Assembly (NCBI GenBank): GCA_964372115.1
Contig: CAYJPN010000026.1
Location: 19,572 to 83,571 of the forward strand
Reading direction: 5' to 3'
DNA length: 64,000 nucleotides
From: CG2-30-36-16 sp964372115
GTDB taxonomy: Bacteria > Bacteroidota > Ignavibacteria > Ignavibacteriales > Ignavibacteriaceae
The translations under genes were made by a program, and so were the position numbers. Shown piece by piece: positions 18,471-28,228 of the stretch (the stretch's first letter is position 1; each line of letters begins with the position of its first letter). Under the pieces are notes generated by a model. That model saw only the letters and a program-made list of their open reading frames with translations. It was not told the DNA's origin and searched no databases.

Positions 18471-19601
18471 TTATTGCTGCACAAATTCTGAAGGCATAAT
18501 TCCATATTTTTTACGGAAGCATTTTGCATAATATGAAGGGCTGTTAAACCCTGACTCGAAAGCAACTTCAGATATATTCCCCTTTTGTTTTTGTAACATT
18601 TGTAATGATTTCCGCAGCCTGAAATGAAGTAGAAAAACACTCGGGGATTTCCCGGTTAACCGAATCATCTCCCGATAGAGTTTTGATTTGCTAACACCCG
18701 TATTTTTCTCGAAATCATCCACTTTCAATTCGGAATTTTGCCACTCTTTTTCAGTGAACTCCATTAAACCATTAAGAAATTTTTCTTCATCTGGTGTTAG
18801 CGTGTGTAAATGGGTTACACTCAAAACTTCGCCAACATTCTCGCTATCAAACAATTGCTGTACTTCAGTTGAAATAACAATCTCAGCAGCAGAAATAAAA
18901 CACATTCGCTGAGCCAATTTAATAGTATCTTCAAATATTGATTTTTTATCTGTTACCGGTATTCCGGCATGCAATCCGATAGATAATTCTGTAAAAGCAA
19001 TTTGATATTTGGTACTGAGAATTCTATAATTTTCATGAATATTTAAAGCACATAAAACTGCTTCAGTAACTGTTCGAAAAGAGACTAAACAACCATCCTC
19101 ATTTTGCTGAACAATATTTCCATTAAACGATTTTAGAATTGCATGTATGTGTTTGTAAATTTGCTGCACATTTGCAATAATAGAAAAAGGATCGAAATTT
19201 TTAAAAGAATGATTCTCAATAGAAATCATCATTATTGTTCTAAAGGCTGGCTCGTTAATAATATTTAGATTTGTATTCTGTGCTTTTTCAGGATCTTCTA
19301 TCCTGCCTAAAAACGATTCAACAATTGTTTTATTAACTTCAATAATTTGGTGAGGCACGTTGCCATGTGCATGGTCATGCATCTGAATAATAGCATTTCT
19401 ATCGGGTGCTTCAATCAAACAAAAAGCAGTTTTCCGGGCATCATCAAACCAATATGTTAATCCCTTGCAATTATATTTATGCTGTATTTTTAAATCTTCC
19501 AGGTGTATTTGTGCAACTATTTCGGCAGTAACAGATTCAGAAACATCGTGGCGATCCATAAATATTGGCATATCATTTTCTTTAAGAATTAAATTGACCA
19601 T
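18471..19601 (-). CDS. DUF4242 - cyclase-like - AraC fusion regulator
   Basis: 376 residues from the ATG at 19601; an ATG at 19571 fits the usual start of the first domain (MPIFMDRHDV) and is an equally good choice. Residues ~10-105 resemble DUF4242, a small ferredoxin-like, metal-binding domain with HDHAHG and similar His residues. Residues ~120-265 look like a class III nucleotide cyclase domain (EDGCLVSF, SIGLHAGIPV), but the first metal-binding Asp region is replaced by SIENHSF, so catalysis is doubtful. Residues ~275-376 are an AraC helix-turn-helix (ISEVAFESGFNSPSYYAKCF). Probably a sensor-regulator of the globin-cupin unit (inference). Confidence 0.75.
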   Translation of the reverse strand: MVNLILKENDMPIFMDRHDVSESVTAEIVAQIHLEDLKIQHKYNCKGLTYWFDDARKTAFCLIEAPDRNAIIQMHDHAHGNVPHQIIEVNKTIVESFLGRIEDPEKAQNTNLNIINEPAFRTIMMISIENHSFKNFDPFSIIANVQQIYKHIHAILKSFNGNIVQQNEDGCLVSFRTVTEAVLCALNIHENYRILSTKYQIAFTELSIGLHAGIPVTDKKSIFEDTIKLAQRMCFISAAEIVISTEVQQLFDSENVGEVLSVTHLHTLTPDEEKFLNGLMEFTEKEWQNSELKVDDFEKNTGVSKSKLYREMIRLTGKSPSVFLLHFRLRKSLQMLQKQKGNISEVAFESGFNSPSYYAKCFRKKYGIMPSEFVQQ

Positions 19602-19764
19602 TAATTTATCTCGTGCAATATAATAAACAACTACTTTATATGATTGTTGAATTTGCCCATAACTTACCTATACCAGCCATAAGCATGCAGATATACAACA
19701 AAATTTTGCTGGCTTTGTGCCATAAATGGTTGTATATATTTTTTTGCATAAAGTTAAAAAATTA

Positions 19765-20030
19765 TTATAGACCATCAAAGGAAGATTTAATTTTTTGTAA
19801 ACTTTTAGTAGATACGTGTGTATAAAACCCTGTGGTTTTTGTCCAAGCAATTCTTGTATATATCTGATATCCGTACCAGCTTCTAAAAAGTGTATCCGGT
19901 AAATGCCAGGCTTTTAGTGAGTTACTCCATTTAGTTCCTTGCCGCTTTTTTATTCTATTATTCCAATCAGTATTTTTTAAAAAACGGTAATGCGATTTTC
20001 ATTTTTATGCTTAGTAAGTCACCTTATGTA
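19765..20030 (-). pseudogene. Internally deleted tyrosine recombinase
   Basis: Three pieces of one Bacteroidota-type integrase survive on this strand. N-terminal domain: HKNENRIT followed by a frameshift, then IKKRQGTKWSNSLKAWHLPD (about 19900-20010). C-terminal catalytic domain: LEAGTDIRYIQELLGQK (about 19830-19890). After a further shift comes YTHVSTKSLQKIKSSFDGL with tandem stops at 19762-19767; the Tyr codon at 19822-19824 is the catalytic nucleophile position. The central ~200 codons with the Arg-His-Arg residues are deleted. Between its end and the AraC gene (19602-19764) is a short inverted repeat (atacaac/gttgtat) but no gene. Confidence 0.65.
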
Positions 20031-20150
20031 AAACTTGTAGTATCCGTCATCCAACGGAAACGGATTAGTTAACGGATAAAAATTATTTAATTTATCGAAG
20101 CTTCGATTTACATTTGATTAACTGTTTCTTGCTCAAGGTGAGTTAATATT

Positions 20151-20180
20151 ATAAGTGCGACGGGAAAATGCCGCACTTAT
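20151..20180 (+). terminator. Hairpin with T tract, no obvious partner gene
   Basis: Stem ataagtgcg / cgcacttat around a 12-base loop, followed on the plus strand by TTTTTA. No plus-strand gene ends here, so it may belong to a lost gene or act as an insulator. The rest of 20031-20245 shows no gene. Confidence 0.4.
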
Positions 20181-20245
20181 TTTTATAAAGCCTAACCAGG
20201 TAGAGCCCCCACGGGGTGGGACAAGCAGAACCAAATTATCACATT

Positions 20246-20336
20246 AGAATGATTGAATGGTTGTCCGTTAGCTAACGGATTGTATGAAAAACATTCATCC
20301 GTTCATCCGTTAGCTAACGGATCATTCAGCCATTCT
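20246..20336. repeat. Inverted repeat with two TCCGTTAGCTAACGGA palindromes
   Basis: Arms 20246-20280 and 20305-20336 are near-complementary (agaatg.ttgaatg...ccgttagctaacggat). Each arm contains the perfect 16-bp palindrome tccgttagctaacgga (20264-20279 and 20306-20321). A related sequence occurs near 36170. Likely a small dispersed palindromic element; function unknown. Confidence 0.55.
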
Positions 20337-20367
20337 ATCGTTTTATTTGTCTCGTTAATATTCTGCC

Positions 20368-20386
20368 AATCCGCCTCTGGCGGATT
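20368..20386. repeat. Perfect short hairpin downstream of a T9SS cargo gene
   Basis: aatccgcc / ggcggatt with a 3-base loop, 24 bases beyond the stop of the minus-strand cargo gene. It lacks a T tract on that strand, so it may protect the 3' end of the mRNA rather than terminate transcription. Confidence 0.4.
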
Positions 20387-20409
20387 ACATGAACTTTAGT
20401 GTTAAGGTG

Positions 20410-21681
20410 CTACCTAATCAAAACCATCTTTTTGGTTTCCATGTATTTTCCGCTCTTCAATATGTAAAAGTATGTTCCACTCGCAAGTCCGCTGCCGTTT
20501 AGCTGGACCAGATGATAACCGGCAGCCATATCTTTATTTACAAGTTCAGCTACTCTTTCGCCGAGAGTGGTATAGACTTCCAAAACTACTTTTGAATCTA
20601 ACGGCAAAGCAAACTTTATTGTCGTGTTTGGGTTGAACGGATTCGGGTAGTTCTGGAAAAGAGCAAACTCCGTGAGTATGTTATTTACTTCAACTTCTAC
20701 AATATCAGAATATTCAAATTTACCATCAGTATCGATTTGTTTTAATCTGTATTGAACTGTTCCACTTGGAGCTGTTCCATCAGTAAACGAGTATTCTTTT
20801 GGACTATTTGAATTTCCACTTCCTTCAATAAATCCAATCTTTTCCCATTGTAGGGACAAGTCGCGACTTGTCCCTACAGTTGAACGTTCTATTTCAAACC
20901 CGTAATTATTCACTTCCGTGGCAGTTTGCCAATTTAGATTTACTTTCTGAGCCGATGCAACTCCGTTAAAGGAAGTTAGTTCTACGGGTAATGCACCAAG
21001 GGTCTTTCCGGCTACCCACACTGGACCATTAGTTAATGTGCCATCATGCAGCCCTGCTGTCTGATTATCATTTAAAACTGTTCCAATGCCTTCGTTCATC
21101 TTATAATAGGCAACTAAACCTGCTCCATTGCCGCTTAGTTCAATATCCTTATTCTCAGTTATTTGTTGCTGCGTACGAACATAATTCCAAATCCTTATTT
21201 CATCAATAGTTCCATTGAAATAGCGACCACCATAATCTGAAGCAATTCTGACAGGATCTGAATTTACGTTCTTAACAGTTGCAGTACCGGTAAGTGTTTG
21301 CTTTACACCGTTAATATAAATATTCCTGATGCTTCCCCCTTCGTTTGTTGCGGCTACATGATACCATGTGTCCGCGCTTAGAACCCCATTTGGTGTGTAA
21401 GTACCGTCTATGCTTACACCGGTGTAGGGCGAATTTAAAGAAAGTCTTACATAAAAACCGTTCGAAGCCGATGTATGATATTTGGAAATAATTCCTTTTA
21501 TCTGACCGAAAACATGGGGTTTTATCCACGCCTCAATAGTGTAGTTTGAAGTTAAATCAAGTGCATCGTCATCCGGAATTACAACATAGTCATCTGTACC
21601 GTCGAAATGCAGGGCATAACTTTGGCTATAAACATTAATTCCTGAAATTGTTAAGACCAACACAAGTATAAAGAGTTTCAT
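20410..21681 (-). CDS. T9SS cargo with a single LamG-type domain
   Basis: 423 residues. Signal peptide (MKLFILVLVLTISGINVYSQ), a LamG/concanavalin-like domain (~22-215, opening HFDGTDDYVVIPD, with FNGTIDEIRIW and LVAYYKMNEG), a fibronectin-like linker (~228-320, WQTATEVNNYGFEIERS) and a T9SS type A sorting domain (~340-423, NYPNPFNP, ending TKKMVLIR). Predicted surface-attached glycan-binding protein. A perfect 30-bp palindrome (20849-20878) is inserted in frame in the linker and adds about ten residues (TVGTSRDLSLQ) to a loop that is shorter in relatives. Confidence 0.82.
   Translation of the reverse strand: MKLFILVLVLTISGINVYSQSYALHFDGTDDYVVIPDDDALDLTSNYTIEAWIKPHVFGQIKGIISKYHTSASNGFYVRLSLNSPYTGVSIDGTYTPNGVLSADTWYHVAATNEGGSIRNIYINGVKQTLTGTATVKNVNSDPVRIASDYGGRYFNGTIDEIRIWNYVRTQQQITENKDIELSGNGAGLVAYYKMNEGIGTVLNDNQTAGLHDGTLTNGPVWVAGKTLGALPVELTSFNGVASAQKVNLNWQTATEVNNYGFEIERSTVGTSRDLSLQWEKIGFIEGSGNSNSPKEYSFTDGTAPSGTVQYRLKQIDTDGKFEYSDIVEVEVNNILTEFALFQNYPNPFNPNTTIKFALPLDSKVVLEVYTTLGERVAELVNKDMAAGYHLVQLNGSGLASGTYFYILKSGKYMETKKMVLIR
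20849..20878. repeat. 30-bp perfect palindrome inside a coding sequence
   Basis: tgtagggacaagtcg followed by its exact complement. It lies in frame in the linker of the cargo gene above, between IERS and WEKIGF. Relatives in this window join these segments with unrelated sequences, so it looks like an inserted palindromic element. Confidence 0.75.
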
Positions 21682-21814
21682 TACCTTTTCCTTATTTTTA
21701 TGTCAATTGTACTTTTATAGTTTTGTAAATAATTATTACTTAATTAGTCTATTATTTTTAAAGACTTCTAATCTATCCGAACATTTTTTTTAAGTTAATG
21801 AACGAATTTAGATA

Positions 21815-21846
21815 GAAGCCGCTCCGGTGTTTCGGGACGGCTTTCT
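21815..21846. terminator. Possible bidirectional terminator
   Basis: gaagccg(c)tcc / gggacggcttt hairpin followed on the plus strand by a T-rich run that overlaps the end of the minus-strand cargo gene at 21848. It probably marks the 3' end of that transcript. Confidence 0.4.
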
Positions 21847-21847
21847 T

Positions 21848-23284
21848 TTATTTTAACAGCATTAGTTTTTTAGTAAATATAATTCCGTTGCCGGTTCGTA
21901 TTCTATAAATATAAACGCCGCTCGCGAGCCCGCTGCCGTTTAGCTGAACTTGATGATAACCGGCAGCCATATTTTTATTTACAAGTTCGGCAACTTTTTC
22001 GCCGAGAGTGTTATAGACTTCCAAAACTACTTTTGAATCTACCGGCAAAGCAAATTTTATTGTTGTGCTCGGGTTAAACGGATTCGGGTAATTCTGGTAA
22101 AGAGAAAACTCCGTGGGCATGTTATTTACTTCAACTTCAACAATATCAGAATATTCATAATTACCGTCATTGTCTATTTGCTTTAAGCGGTATTGCAATG
22201 TAATCTTAGTAGCAAGTGCATGAGATAGAATAGATTTAATATCATCTTCAAAAGAATATTGTTTTGTAGAGTTGCTGTTGCCGCTTCCGTTTACAAAACC
22301 AATCTTCTCCCATGCACTATTGCCAATTGTCCCTGGTCTATTATCTCTCTCAATTTCAAACCCGTAATTATTGATTTCTGTTGCAGTTTGCCAATTTAGG
22401 GTCACTCTATTTTCAACCAACAAAACAGTAAAAGAAGCCAACTCAACCGGAAGCAAAGTGGCTGTGCTTGATAAAGGCGCATTGGTTATTGTGTTTGATA
22501 ACATTACATTAGTGAATGTTAGTGCACTATTATTGATTAATAATGGTTGTATACTGCCTGTTGCGTTACTCTCCAAATCACAGGTAATAAAATAACACTT
22601 GTTGGGTACGGTTAATAACGAAATAAAACTATTAAAATTAATTATGCCCCCATCCCCAGGATCGGCGGCTATAGTAGACCCAATTTGAGTATGGCCACCA
22701 AAGGCATTATCATCACTTTCCCAAAGTTTAAAGTTACTGGCTCCGGTTCTAATTCCGTTCAGTTTAATTGATACGGAATTGAGACTGTTGCTGTTATCAA
22801 CACCCTCTCCAGCATTTAGCCAGAAGCACCCGATTGGCTGATCTGTATTGCCGTGCGATACAGATGTAACGTAGCCGCTTCCATCAATGAAGATACATGA
22901 GATGGGTGTTTTAAGAGATTTTGTTGTGCTGCTTACCGGTGAACCACCCTGGCTGAAATATCCAACACCTTGAAAAACGTAATTAGTGTTTGGAGTTAAA
23001 TCTGATATAGTGGTAGTGAATGAAATCCAGTTAAGACCACCCTCACCTGGTATAGTTATTATCGTCGAGGGGTCAGACAATTTCCAGTATTTAATTTCGC
23101 ACGAAACCAATGTGTTAGCCAAGTAGGCACTAGCTATACAGGTTGCATTTACAGAGGTTGGGCTTAATACATTTACATTTATAGAACAGCCATTACCTGC
23201 AAGTGGTGCACTATATAAAAGCTGTAAGCTTAAAATATTGATAACAAAATAAAGACTAAAAGTGAATCGTAATAATTTTTTCAT
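21848..23284 (-). CDS. T9SS cargo with fibronectin-like N-terminal region
   Basis: 478 residues from the ATG at 23284, chosen because it has a ribosome-binding site (TAGGAG) and a clean signal peptide (MKKLLRFTFSLYFVINILSL); an in-frame start at 23371 would add 29 unlikely residues. Residues ~30-125 resemble a fibronectin type III fold (SPTSVNATCIAS, LTPNTNYVFQG). The middle ~130-290 is unassigned beta-rich sequence (LNGIRTGASNFKLWESDDN). The common linker (WQTATEINNYGFEIERD) and a type A sorting domain (NYPNPFNP, ending TKKLMLLK) follow. Predicted surface protein of unknown function. Confidence 0.78.
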   Translation of the reverse strand: MKKLLRFTFSLYFVINILSLQLLYSAPLAGNGCSINVNVLSPTSVNATCIASAYLANTLVSCEIKYWKLSDPSTIITIPGEGGLNWISFTTTISDLTPNTNYVFQGVGYFSQGGSPVSSTTKSLKTPISCIFIDGSGYVTSVSHGNTDQPIGCFWLNAGEGVDNSNSLNSVSIKLNGIRTGASNFKLWESDDNAFGGHTQIGSTIAADPGDGGIINFNSFISLLTVPNKCYFITCDLESNATGSIQPLLINNSALTFTNVMLSNTITNAPLSSTATLLPVELASFTVLLVENRVTLNWQTATEINNYGFEIERDNRPGTIGNSAWEKIGFVNGSGNSNSTKQYSFEDDIKSILSHALATKITLQYRLKQIDNDGNYEYSDIVEVEVNNMPTEFSLYQNYPNPFNPSTTIKFALPVDSKVVLEVYNTLGEKVAELVNKNMAAGYHQVQLNGSGLASGVYIYRIRTGNGIIFTKKLMLLK

Positions 23285-23521
23285 TGTCTTCAATCTCCTA
23301 ATGAGTTTTGGATAAATATTAATTTTAACGATAGTTGATCGGTCTCTACAATTTGAACCGATGGAAAACAAAATTTTAGGAACTAATTTATGGCAGGATT
23401 TACAAGACTTCTACCAGAAACATTCCATTTTCAATAACAGATGTTCCATTTTTAAGTTTTGTAAAAAAACAGGGTGATTTTGATTAATTTTAAGCTAAGG
23501 AGAAGAGTTTCTAGTTCTTAA

Positions 23522-26500
23522 TTATTGTTTGCCGGACAGAAATTCGGATGGAGAAATGCCAAAGTGCTTTTTAAAACATTCGGAATAATATGATGGATTT
23601 TGAAACCCGACTTCGTACGCAATTTCGGAAATGTTGCCGAATTTATTTTTTAATAACGGAATCGATCTTTCAAGCCTCACTGTGCGGATAAAATCATTAG
23701 GCGATTTACCTGTCAGCGCTTTAATTTTTCTATAAAATTGTGTTTTTCCAAGCGCCATTTCGTCTCGTAATGTATCAAGATTTAATTCGGGCTCAGCTAC
23801 ATTTGCATCGATAATTTCAACAACACGGTTTATAAACTTTTTATCCGCCGGCTGTATTTTCATATCCTTTGTTGGAATTAGAGACTGCCGGTTGTACTTA
23901 TCGACAATCTTTTTTCTTTGTTCAATCAAGTTCTCAATTTGCGCAATTAACTCGTTAGTGTTGAACGGTTTTGTAATGTACGCATCGGCTAAATTTAGCA
24001 GCCCTTTAATTTTATTTTCCTGCCCTGCTTTTGAGCTAAGTATAATAATTGGTATATGGCAGGTTCTATCATCGTTTTTAAGTTTTGAACAGAGAGTTAA
24101 ACCGTCCATCTCCGGCATCATCTGATCACTGATAATTAAATTGGGTAATTTATTAACCGCAATATCAAAACCCTCGACACCGTTTTCAGCTTCCAGCGCG
24201 GAATATTGATCCGGGAGTGATTCCCGAATATACTGCCTCATGTCTTTACTGTCCTCAACTATTAGTATAAAATCTTTATCAAGCGATTCCTCGCCGAGCG
24301 CCGATTCTATATCAAAGCTTGGGTGTTTCCTTGCTTCATCCGGTTTTGTTTTTTCTTGCGAACTACACAAAGTTAATTCTGATTCTTCAATTCCTTTTAT
24401 ATCAGTCTTAAAATTTTCAATTTTCAAATCCGGCAAAGTTATCTTCTCAAATTCTTCAAGCTCTTTAGCCGCCGGAAGTAAAATTGTAAAACAAGTTCCT
24501 TTATTCGACTCACTTTTCACAAATATCTTCCCGTGGTGCAGCTCAACCATTTCCTTTACGATAGAAAGTCCTATACCGGTGCCGGGAATATACGTGTTGT
24601 TTTGTCCGCTGACTTGATAAAAGCGGTCGAATATTTTATTAATGTTTTCTTCAGCTATTCCAATTCCAGAATCCGCAACTTTAATTTCAACCGCATCTCC
24701 TTTTGTTTTTATAGAGAATAATATTTCCCCATTGTGCTCAGTAAATTTAAACGCATTGGAAAGAAGATTAATTATTATCTTTTCGATTTTATCGCGATCA
24801 ACGAATAAATATAGATTTTCAAATTCAACGTCTAAACTGAATTTTATATTTTTCTCTTTCGCAATTGATTTAAACGAATCGAATAAAACTTTGGCAATAT
24901 TGATAAGATCCGTGTGCTGAAGTTCCAGCTTAACCTTTCCCGAGCGAAGTTTCGAAACATCAAGCAACTGATTCACAAGCTGAAGCATTCGTTCACCGTT
25001 TCTCATCATTAAATCATATTGTGATTTTAAGGAATCGGAAACCTTTCCGGAACGAATTTTTTCCAAAGGTCCGAGAATAAGCGATAACGGAGTCCTGAAT
25101 TCATGCGAAACATTTTCTAAAAAACGAGTCTGCATTTTGTAAAGCTCAAGACTTTTTTCAGCTTCACTAACCTCTGCTTTGTATTTATCATATTCAGCTT
25201 CGAGCGCGCGGTTGGAAGCCAGAATTTCCTTTATCCGCAGTTCTGAACCTTCAGCTCTCAGCTCCGATTCAATTTTTGCCGCCTTTTCTATTTCTGCCTG
25301 ATGTTCTAATTCTCTTAACCTTATTTTTTCCTTTTCCTTTTTTCGTACCGAATAATAAATTCCCAAAATCAATCCAACAGTAATTAGAAAGTAGAAGTAA
25401 TAAGCAAATTTAGACTTCCAAAACGGAGGTGCTATTATTAGCTTTACCGACGCAATTTGATTTTGCCACTCGCCCGAGCTATTTGTTGCTCTTACTTTGA
25501 AATTGTAATTTCCGGCAGGTATATTGGAAAATGTAATTGATCGACGGTTATCAAGATCAACCCATTCATCATTCGAGCCTTCAAGCATATAAGCGTATCT
25601 TATTTTTTCCGGTGCAAAATAATCGAGCGCGGCAAATTCGAATGAAAAAACATAATCTTTATATGTTAATTCGATTTCATCGGTAAGTGAGATATTTTTA
25701 TTCAGTACTACTCTTTCGTCAACAAAAACCCCAACCGGAACTATTTTATTTGCTAATTCAAATTTTGTTAAAACCACAGGTGCGGTGTAAGAAAAGTCGG
25801 AGATTTCATTCGGGTAAAAAGTATTAAACCCTTTCACTCCTCCAAAAAACATTTTCCCGTTTTTGCTTTTAAAATAGGCATTTCTATTGAACTCATTATC
25901 CTGAAGTCCGTTCTTTATATCAAAATTTCTAAAGATTTTCTTCTCCGGATTAAATCTTGAAATTCCCTTATTTGTGCTTAGCCAAAGATTCCCATCTGAA
26001 TCCTGAAGTATGCCGTAAATAGTATTATCCGGTAAACCATTTTTAGTTTTATAATGAGTAAACTCGAATAACTTTCCGGCGGGATTATCGGCATCTTTAA
26101 AGATCTCTTTTGGCAGCGAATGTAAATCAAGTTTGTTCAAACCTCCGCCGTTTGTCCCAATCCACAAATTATTTTTTTGATCCTCCAAGATGGATAAAAT
26201 GGTTCGTTCGCTTAAGCTTTTGTGATTGTTCTCTTCATGCATAATGCGAATAAATTTTTTTGATGATTGATCGAATAAATTCAAACCGTCATCGGTGCCA
26301 ATCCAAAAGTAACCGTTTTTATCCCTATAAATAGCTCTTACATTATTATCGCTAAGACTAAATGGATCATCGGGAATATTTTTATAATTTATAAGACTGC
26401 CGTTTTTTTTATCGAATCTGCTTAAGCCGTTTTCGGCACCAAACCACAGGTACCCCTTTTCGTCAAATGCAAAACAGTTAATATTTGAATATGATTTTAG

Positions 26501-27946
26501 TTCCGGTTTTTCCTTTCTAAATTCTTCTATTTTACCGGTATTCGAATAGAATTTACAAAGTCCTTCGTTTTCTAAACTAATCCAGAAAATATCGGAACTA
26601 TCGGGATCGTTGCACATCGCATAAATAGATTTATTGGTCAGGAAGTTAGTAGTCTTTCCTGTCTTACTATTAATTTTATCAATTCCAAAATAGCCGCCCA
26701 CCCAAATATTTCCTGTCGTGTCTTCAAGAAATGACCTGATACTCCGAACGTTGATTTTATTTTTATCTTTATTGTAATATGAAATATTTGTGAATTGAAT
26801 GTCACTTGGCAGCAGCTTTGCTATTCCGGATCCTTTGGTTCCTATCCATAATATGCCGGATTTATCAACCAATAGATCGGTAATATTGTTGTTGCTTACC
26901 ATCGGATAGTTGTTTGGGATATCTAAAAAATGAACCAGGCTTTCATCATTTTCTTCGAATTTATATAATCCGTAAATAGTTGCAAGCCAGAAGATTCCTT
27001 TATTCGTTTCAACAATTGACCTGACAATAAAATCCTTACGGTTAGTAAACTGAACTTCATTTGAATTATAAAGGGAGCTCTTTCTCAAATCATAAAACTT
27101 ATAATTACTTGAAGCAGAATTATACTTTAAAAAACCATAAGCCAAACCAATCCATAAATTTCCGGTTTTATCTTCATAAATTGAATAAACGGCACTGCAT
27201 TTTTCTTTTATATCGTTTTCGAGTGAGTTAAAAAGTTTTCGAAATTTATATTCAGTTTTAGAAGAGTTATCTGTTTTTTTAATTTTAACGATTTTATTTA
27301 ATCCGCCGCTATCAGTTCCTATTAAAATATTTCCATTCCTATCTTTGAATAAACTGTTTATATGGTTGTGGCTTATACTTTCGGGATCTTGATCGTTATG
27401 AAGAAAATGAGTGAACTTATTATTCTTGGTATCAAACAAATCTAATCCGTTCGGAGTACCAATCCAGATTATTCCATCTTCATCTTCACATATTGCTGAA
27501 ATATTTGAGCTGCATAAAGTATTGTTGTCTTTCGGATCATTATAGTAATTAATAAAAATTTTAGTTTTAGGGTCATATCTATCCAATCCAAGTTGCGTAC
27601 CGATCCAAATTGTTCCATCTTTACCTTGGGTTAAACAATTAATGAAATTAATGGAAAGGCTGTTAGGATTATTGCTATCATGCTTTAAGGAAGATAATTC
27701 ATACCCGTCATATATGTATAACCCATTTGTAGTGCCAACCCATAAAAAACCTATCTTATCTTGAAGGATACATCTGACATAATTGGAGCCTAATTCATCA
27801 CCAATTCGGATAGTTTGGAACTCAATATTTTTTACCTGGGATTGGGATATTAATACTGAATTGGGAACTAGAAGAAAAACCAGGAGAGTAATAATTTTAT
27901 GCAATTTGCTGCTAATCTCTTTAATAGAAATTTTATTAACTGTCAT
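23522..27946 (-). CDS. Hybrid two-component system protein: Reg_prop - Y_Y_Y - HisKA - HATPase - REC - AraC
   Basis: 1474 residues holding a complete signalling pathway in one chain. N-terminal hydrophobic anchor; Reg_prop propellers (~40-770, many WIGT/WVGT motifs); Y_Y_Y domain (~775-845); membrane helix (~855-877, YFYFLITVGLILGIYY); coiled coil; HisKA with phospho-His in NVSHEFRTPL (~947); HATPase_c (~1050-1170, DSGIGI and GTGIGLSI); receiver with Asp in LIISDQMMPEMDG (~1275); AraC helix-turn-helix to the end (SEIAYEVGFQNPSYYSECFK). In Bacteroidota such proteins sense periplasmic glycan fragments and switch on nearby glycan-use genes. Candidate targets are the T9SS cargos beside it. Confidence 0.92.
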   Translation of the reverse strand: MTVNKISIKEISSKLHKIITLLVFLLVPNSVLISQSQVKNIEFQTIRIGDELGSNYVRCILQDKIGFLWVGTTNGLYIYDGYELSSLKHDSNNPNSLSINFINCLTQGKDGTIWIGTQLGLDRYDPKTKIFINYYNDPKDNNTLCSSNISAICEDEDGIIWIGTPNGLDLFDTKNNKFTHFLHNDQDPESISHNHINSLFKDRNGNILIGTDSGGLNKIVKIKKTDNSSKTEYKFRKLFNSLENDIKEKCSAVYSIYEDKTGNLWIGLAYGFLKYNSASSNYKFYDLRKSSLYNSNEVQFTNRKDFIVRSIVETNKGIFWLATIYGLYKFEENDESLVHFLDIPNNYPMVSNNNITDLLVDKSGILWIGTKGSGIAKLLPSDIQFTNISYYNKDKNKINVRSIRSFLEDTTGNIWVGGYFGIDKINSKTGKTTNFLTNKSIYAMCNDPDSSDIFWISLENEGLCKFYSNTGKIEEFRKEKPELKSYSNINCFAFDEKGYLWFGAENGLSRFDKKNGSLINYKNIPDDPFSLSDNNVRAIYRDKNGYFWIGTDDGLNLFDQSSKKFIRIMHEENNHKSLSERTILSILEDQKNNLWIGTNGGGLNKLDLHSLPKEIFKDADNPAGKLFEFTHYKTKNGLPDNTIYGILQDSDGNLWLSTNKGISRFNPEKKIFRNFDIKNGLQDNEFNRNAYFKSKNGKMFFGGVKGFNTFYPNEISDFSYTAPVVLTKFELANKIVPVGVFVDERVVLNKNISLTDEIELTYKDYVFSFEFAALDYFAPEKIRYAYMLEGSNDEWVDLDNRRSITFSNIPAGNYNFKVRATNSSGEWQNQIASVKLIIAPPFWKSKFAYYFYFLITVGLILGIYYSVRKKEKEKIRLRELEHQAEIEKAAKIESELRAEGSELRIKEILASNRALEAEYDKYKAEVSEAEKSLELYKMQTRFLENVSHEFRTPLSLILGPLEKIRSGKVSDSLKSQYDLMMRNGERMLQLVNQLLDVSKLRSGKVKLELQHTDLINIAKVLFDSFKSIAKEKNIKFSLDVEFENLYLFVDRDKIEKIIINLLSNAFKFTEHNGEILFSIKTKGDAVEIKVADSGIGIAEENINKIFDRFYQVSGQNNTYIPGTGIGLSIVKEMVELHHGKIFVKSESNKGTCFTILLPAAKELEEFEKITLPDLKIENFKTDIKGIEESELTLCSSQEKTKPDEARKHPSFDIESALGEESLDKDFILIVEDSKDMRQYIRESLPDQYSALEAENGVEGFDIAVNKLPNLIISDQMMPEMDGLTLCSKLKNDDRTCHIPIIILSSKAGQENKIKGLLNLADAYITKPFNTNELIAQIENLIEQRKKIVDKYNRQSLIPTKDMKIQPADKKFINRVVEIIDANVAEPELNLDTLRDEMALGKTQFYRKIKALTGKSPNDFIRTVRLERSIPLLKNKFGNISEIAYEVGFQNPSYYSECFKKHFGISPSEFLSGKQ

Positions 27947-28228
27947 ATTTTATCGGCTTCTCGAGAGAAAGAGTAATAAATTAAAAAATCAGTCAGAATG
28001 ATTAACCTCTGAGCGATGTTTTTTAGCAAAAAAAATAAAATTTTTAACTATGAAATTTTTTAATATTTAGGGTACAATATAATCAGCAATCTGCTTTCTT
28101 GCATCCTCAAGATTAGTCACCGTACTTTTTTGTAAGCAATCTTCATTAATGGTTATGTGAATAAGTTCCAATAATTGCTTCCTTCGGAGTCTATAGCGAT
28201 TAGAGATTTAATAAAAAATAAAACAGAG

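Noticed and set aside
19613..19825. Plus-strand open frame of 70 codons
   Set aside because: It is antisense to the integrase remnant and has no coding features.
20246..20336. CRISPR-like repeat pair
   Set aside because: Only two palindromes in inverted arms, no regular spacers and no cas genes.
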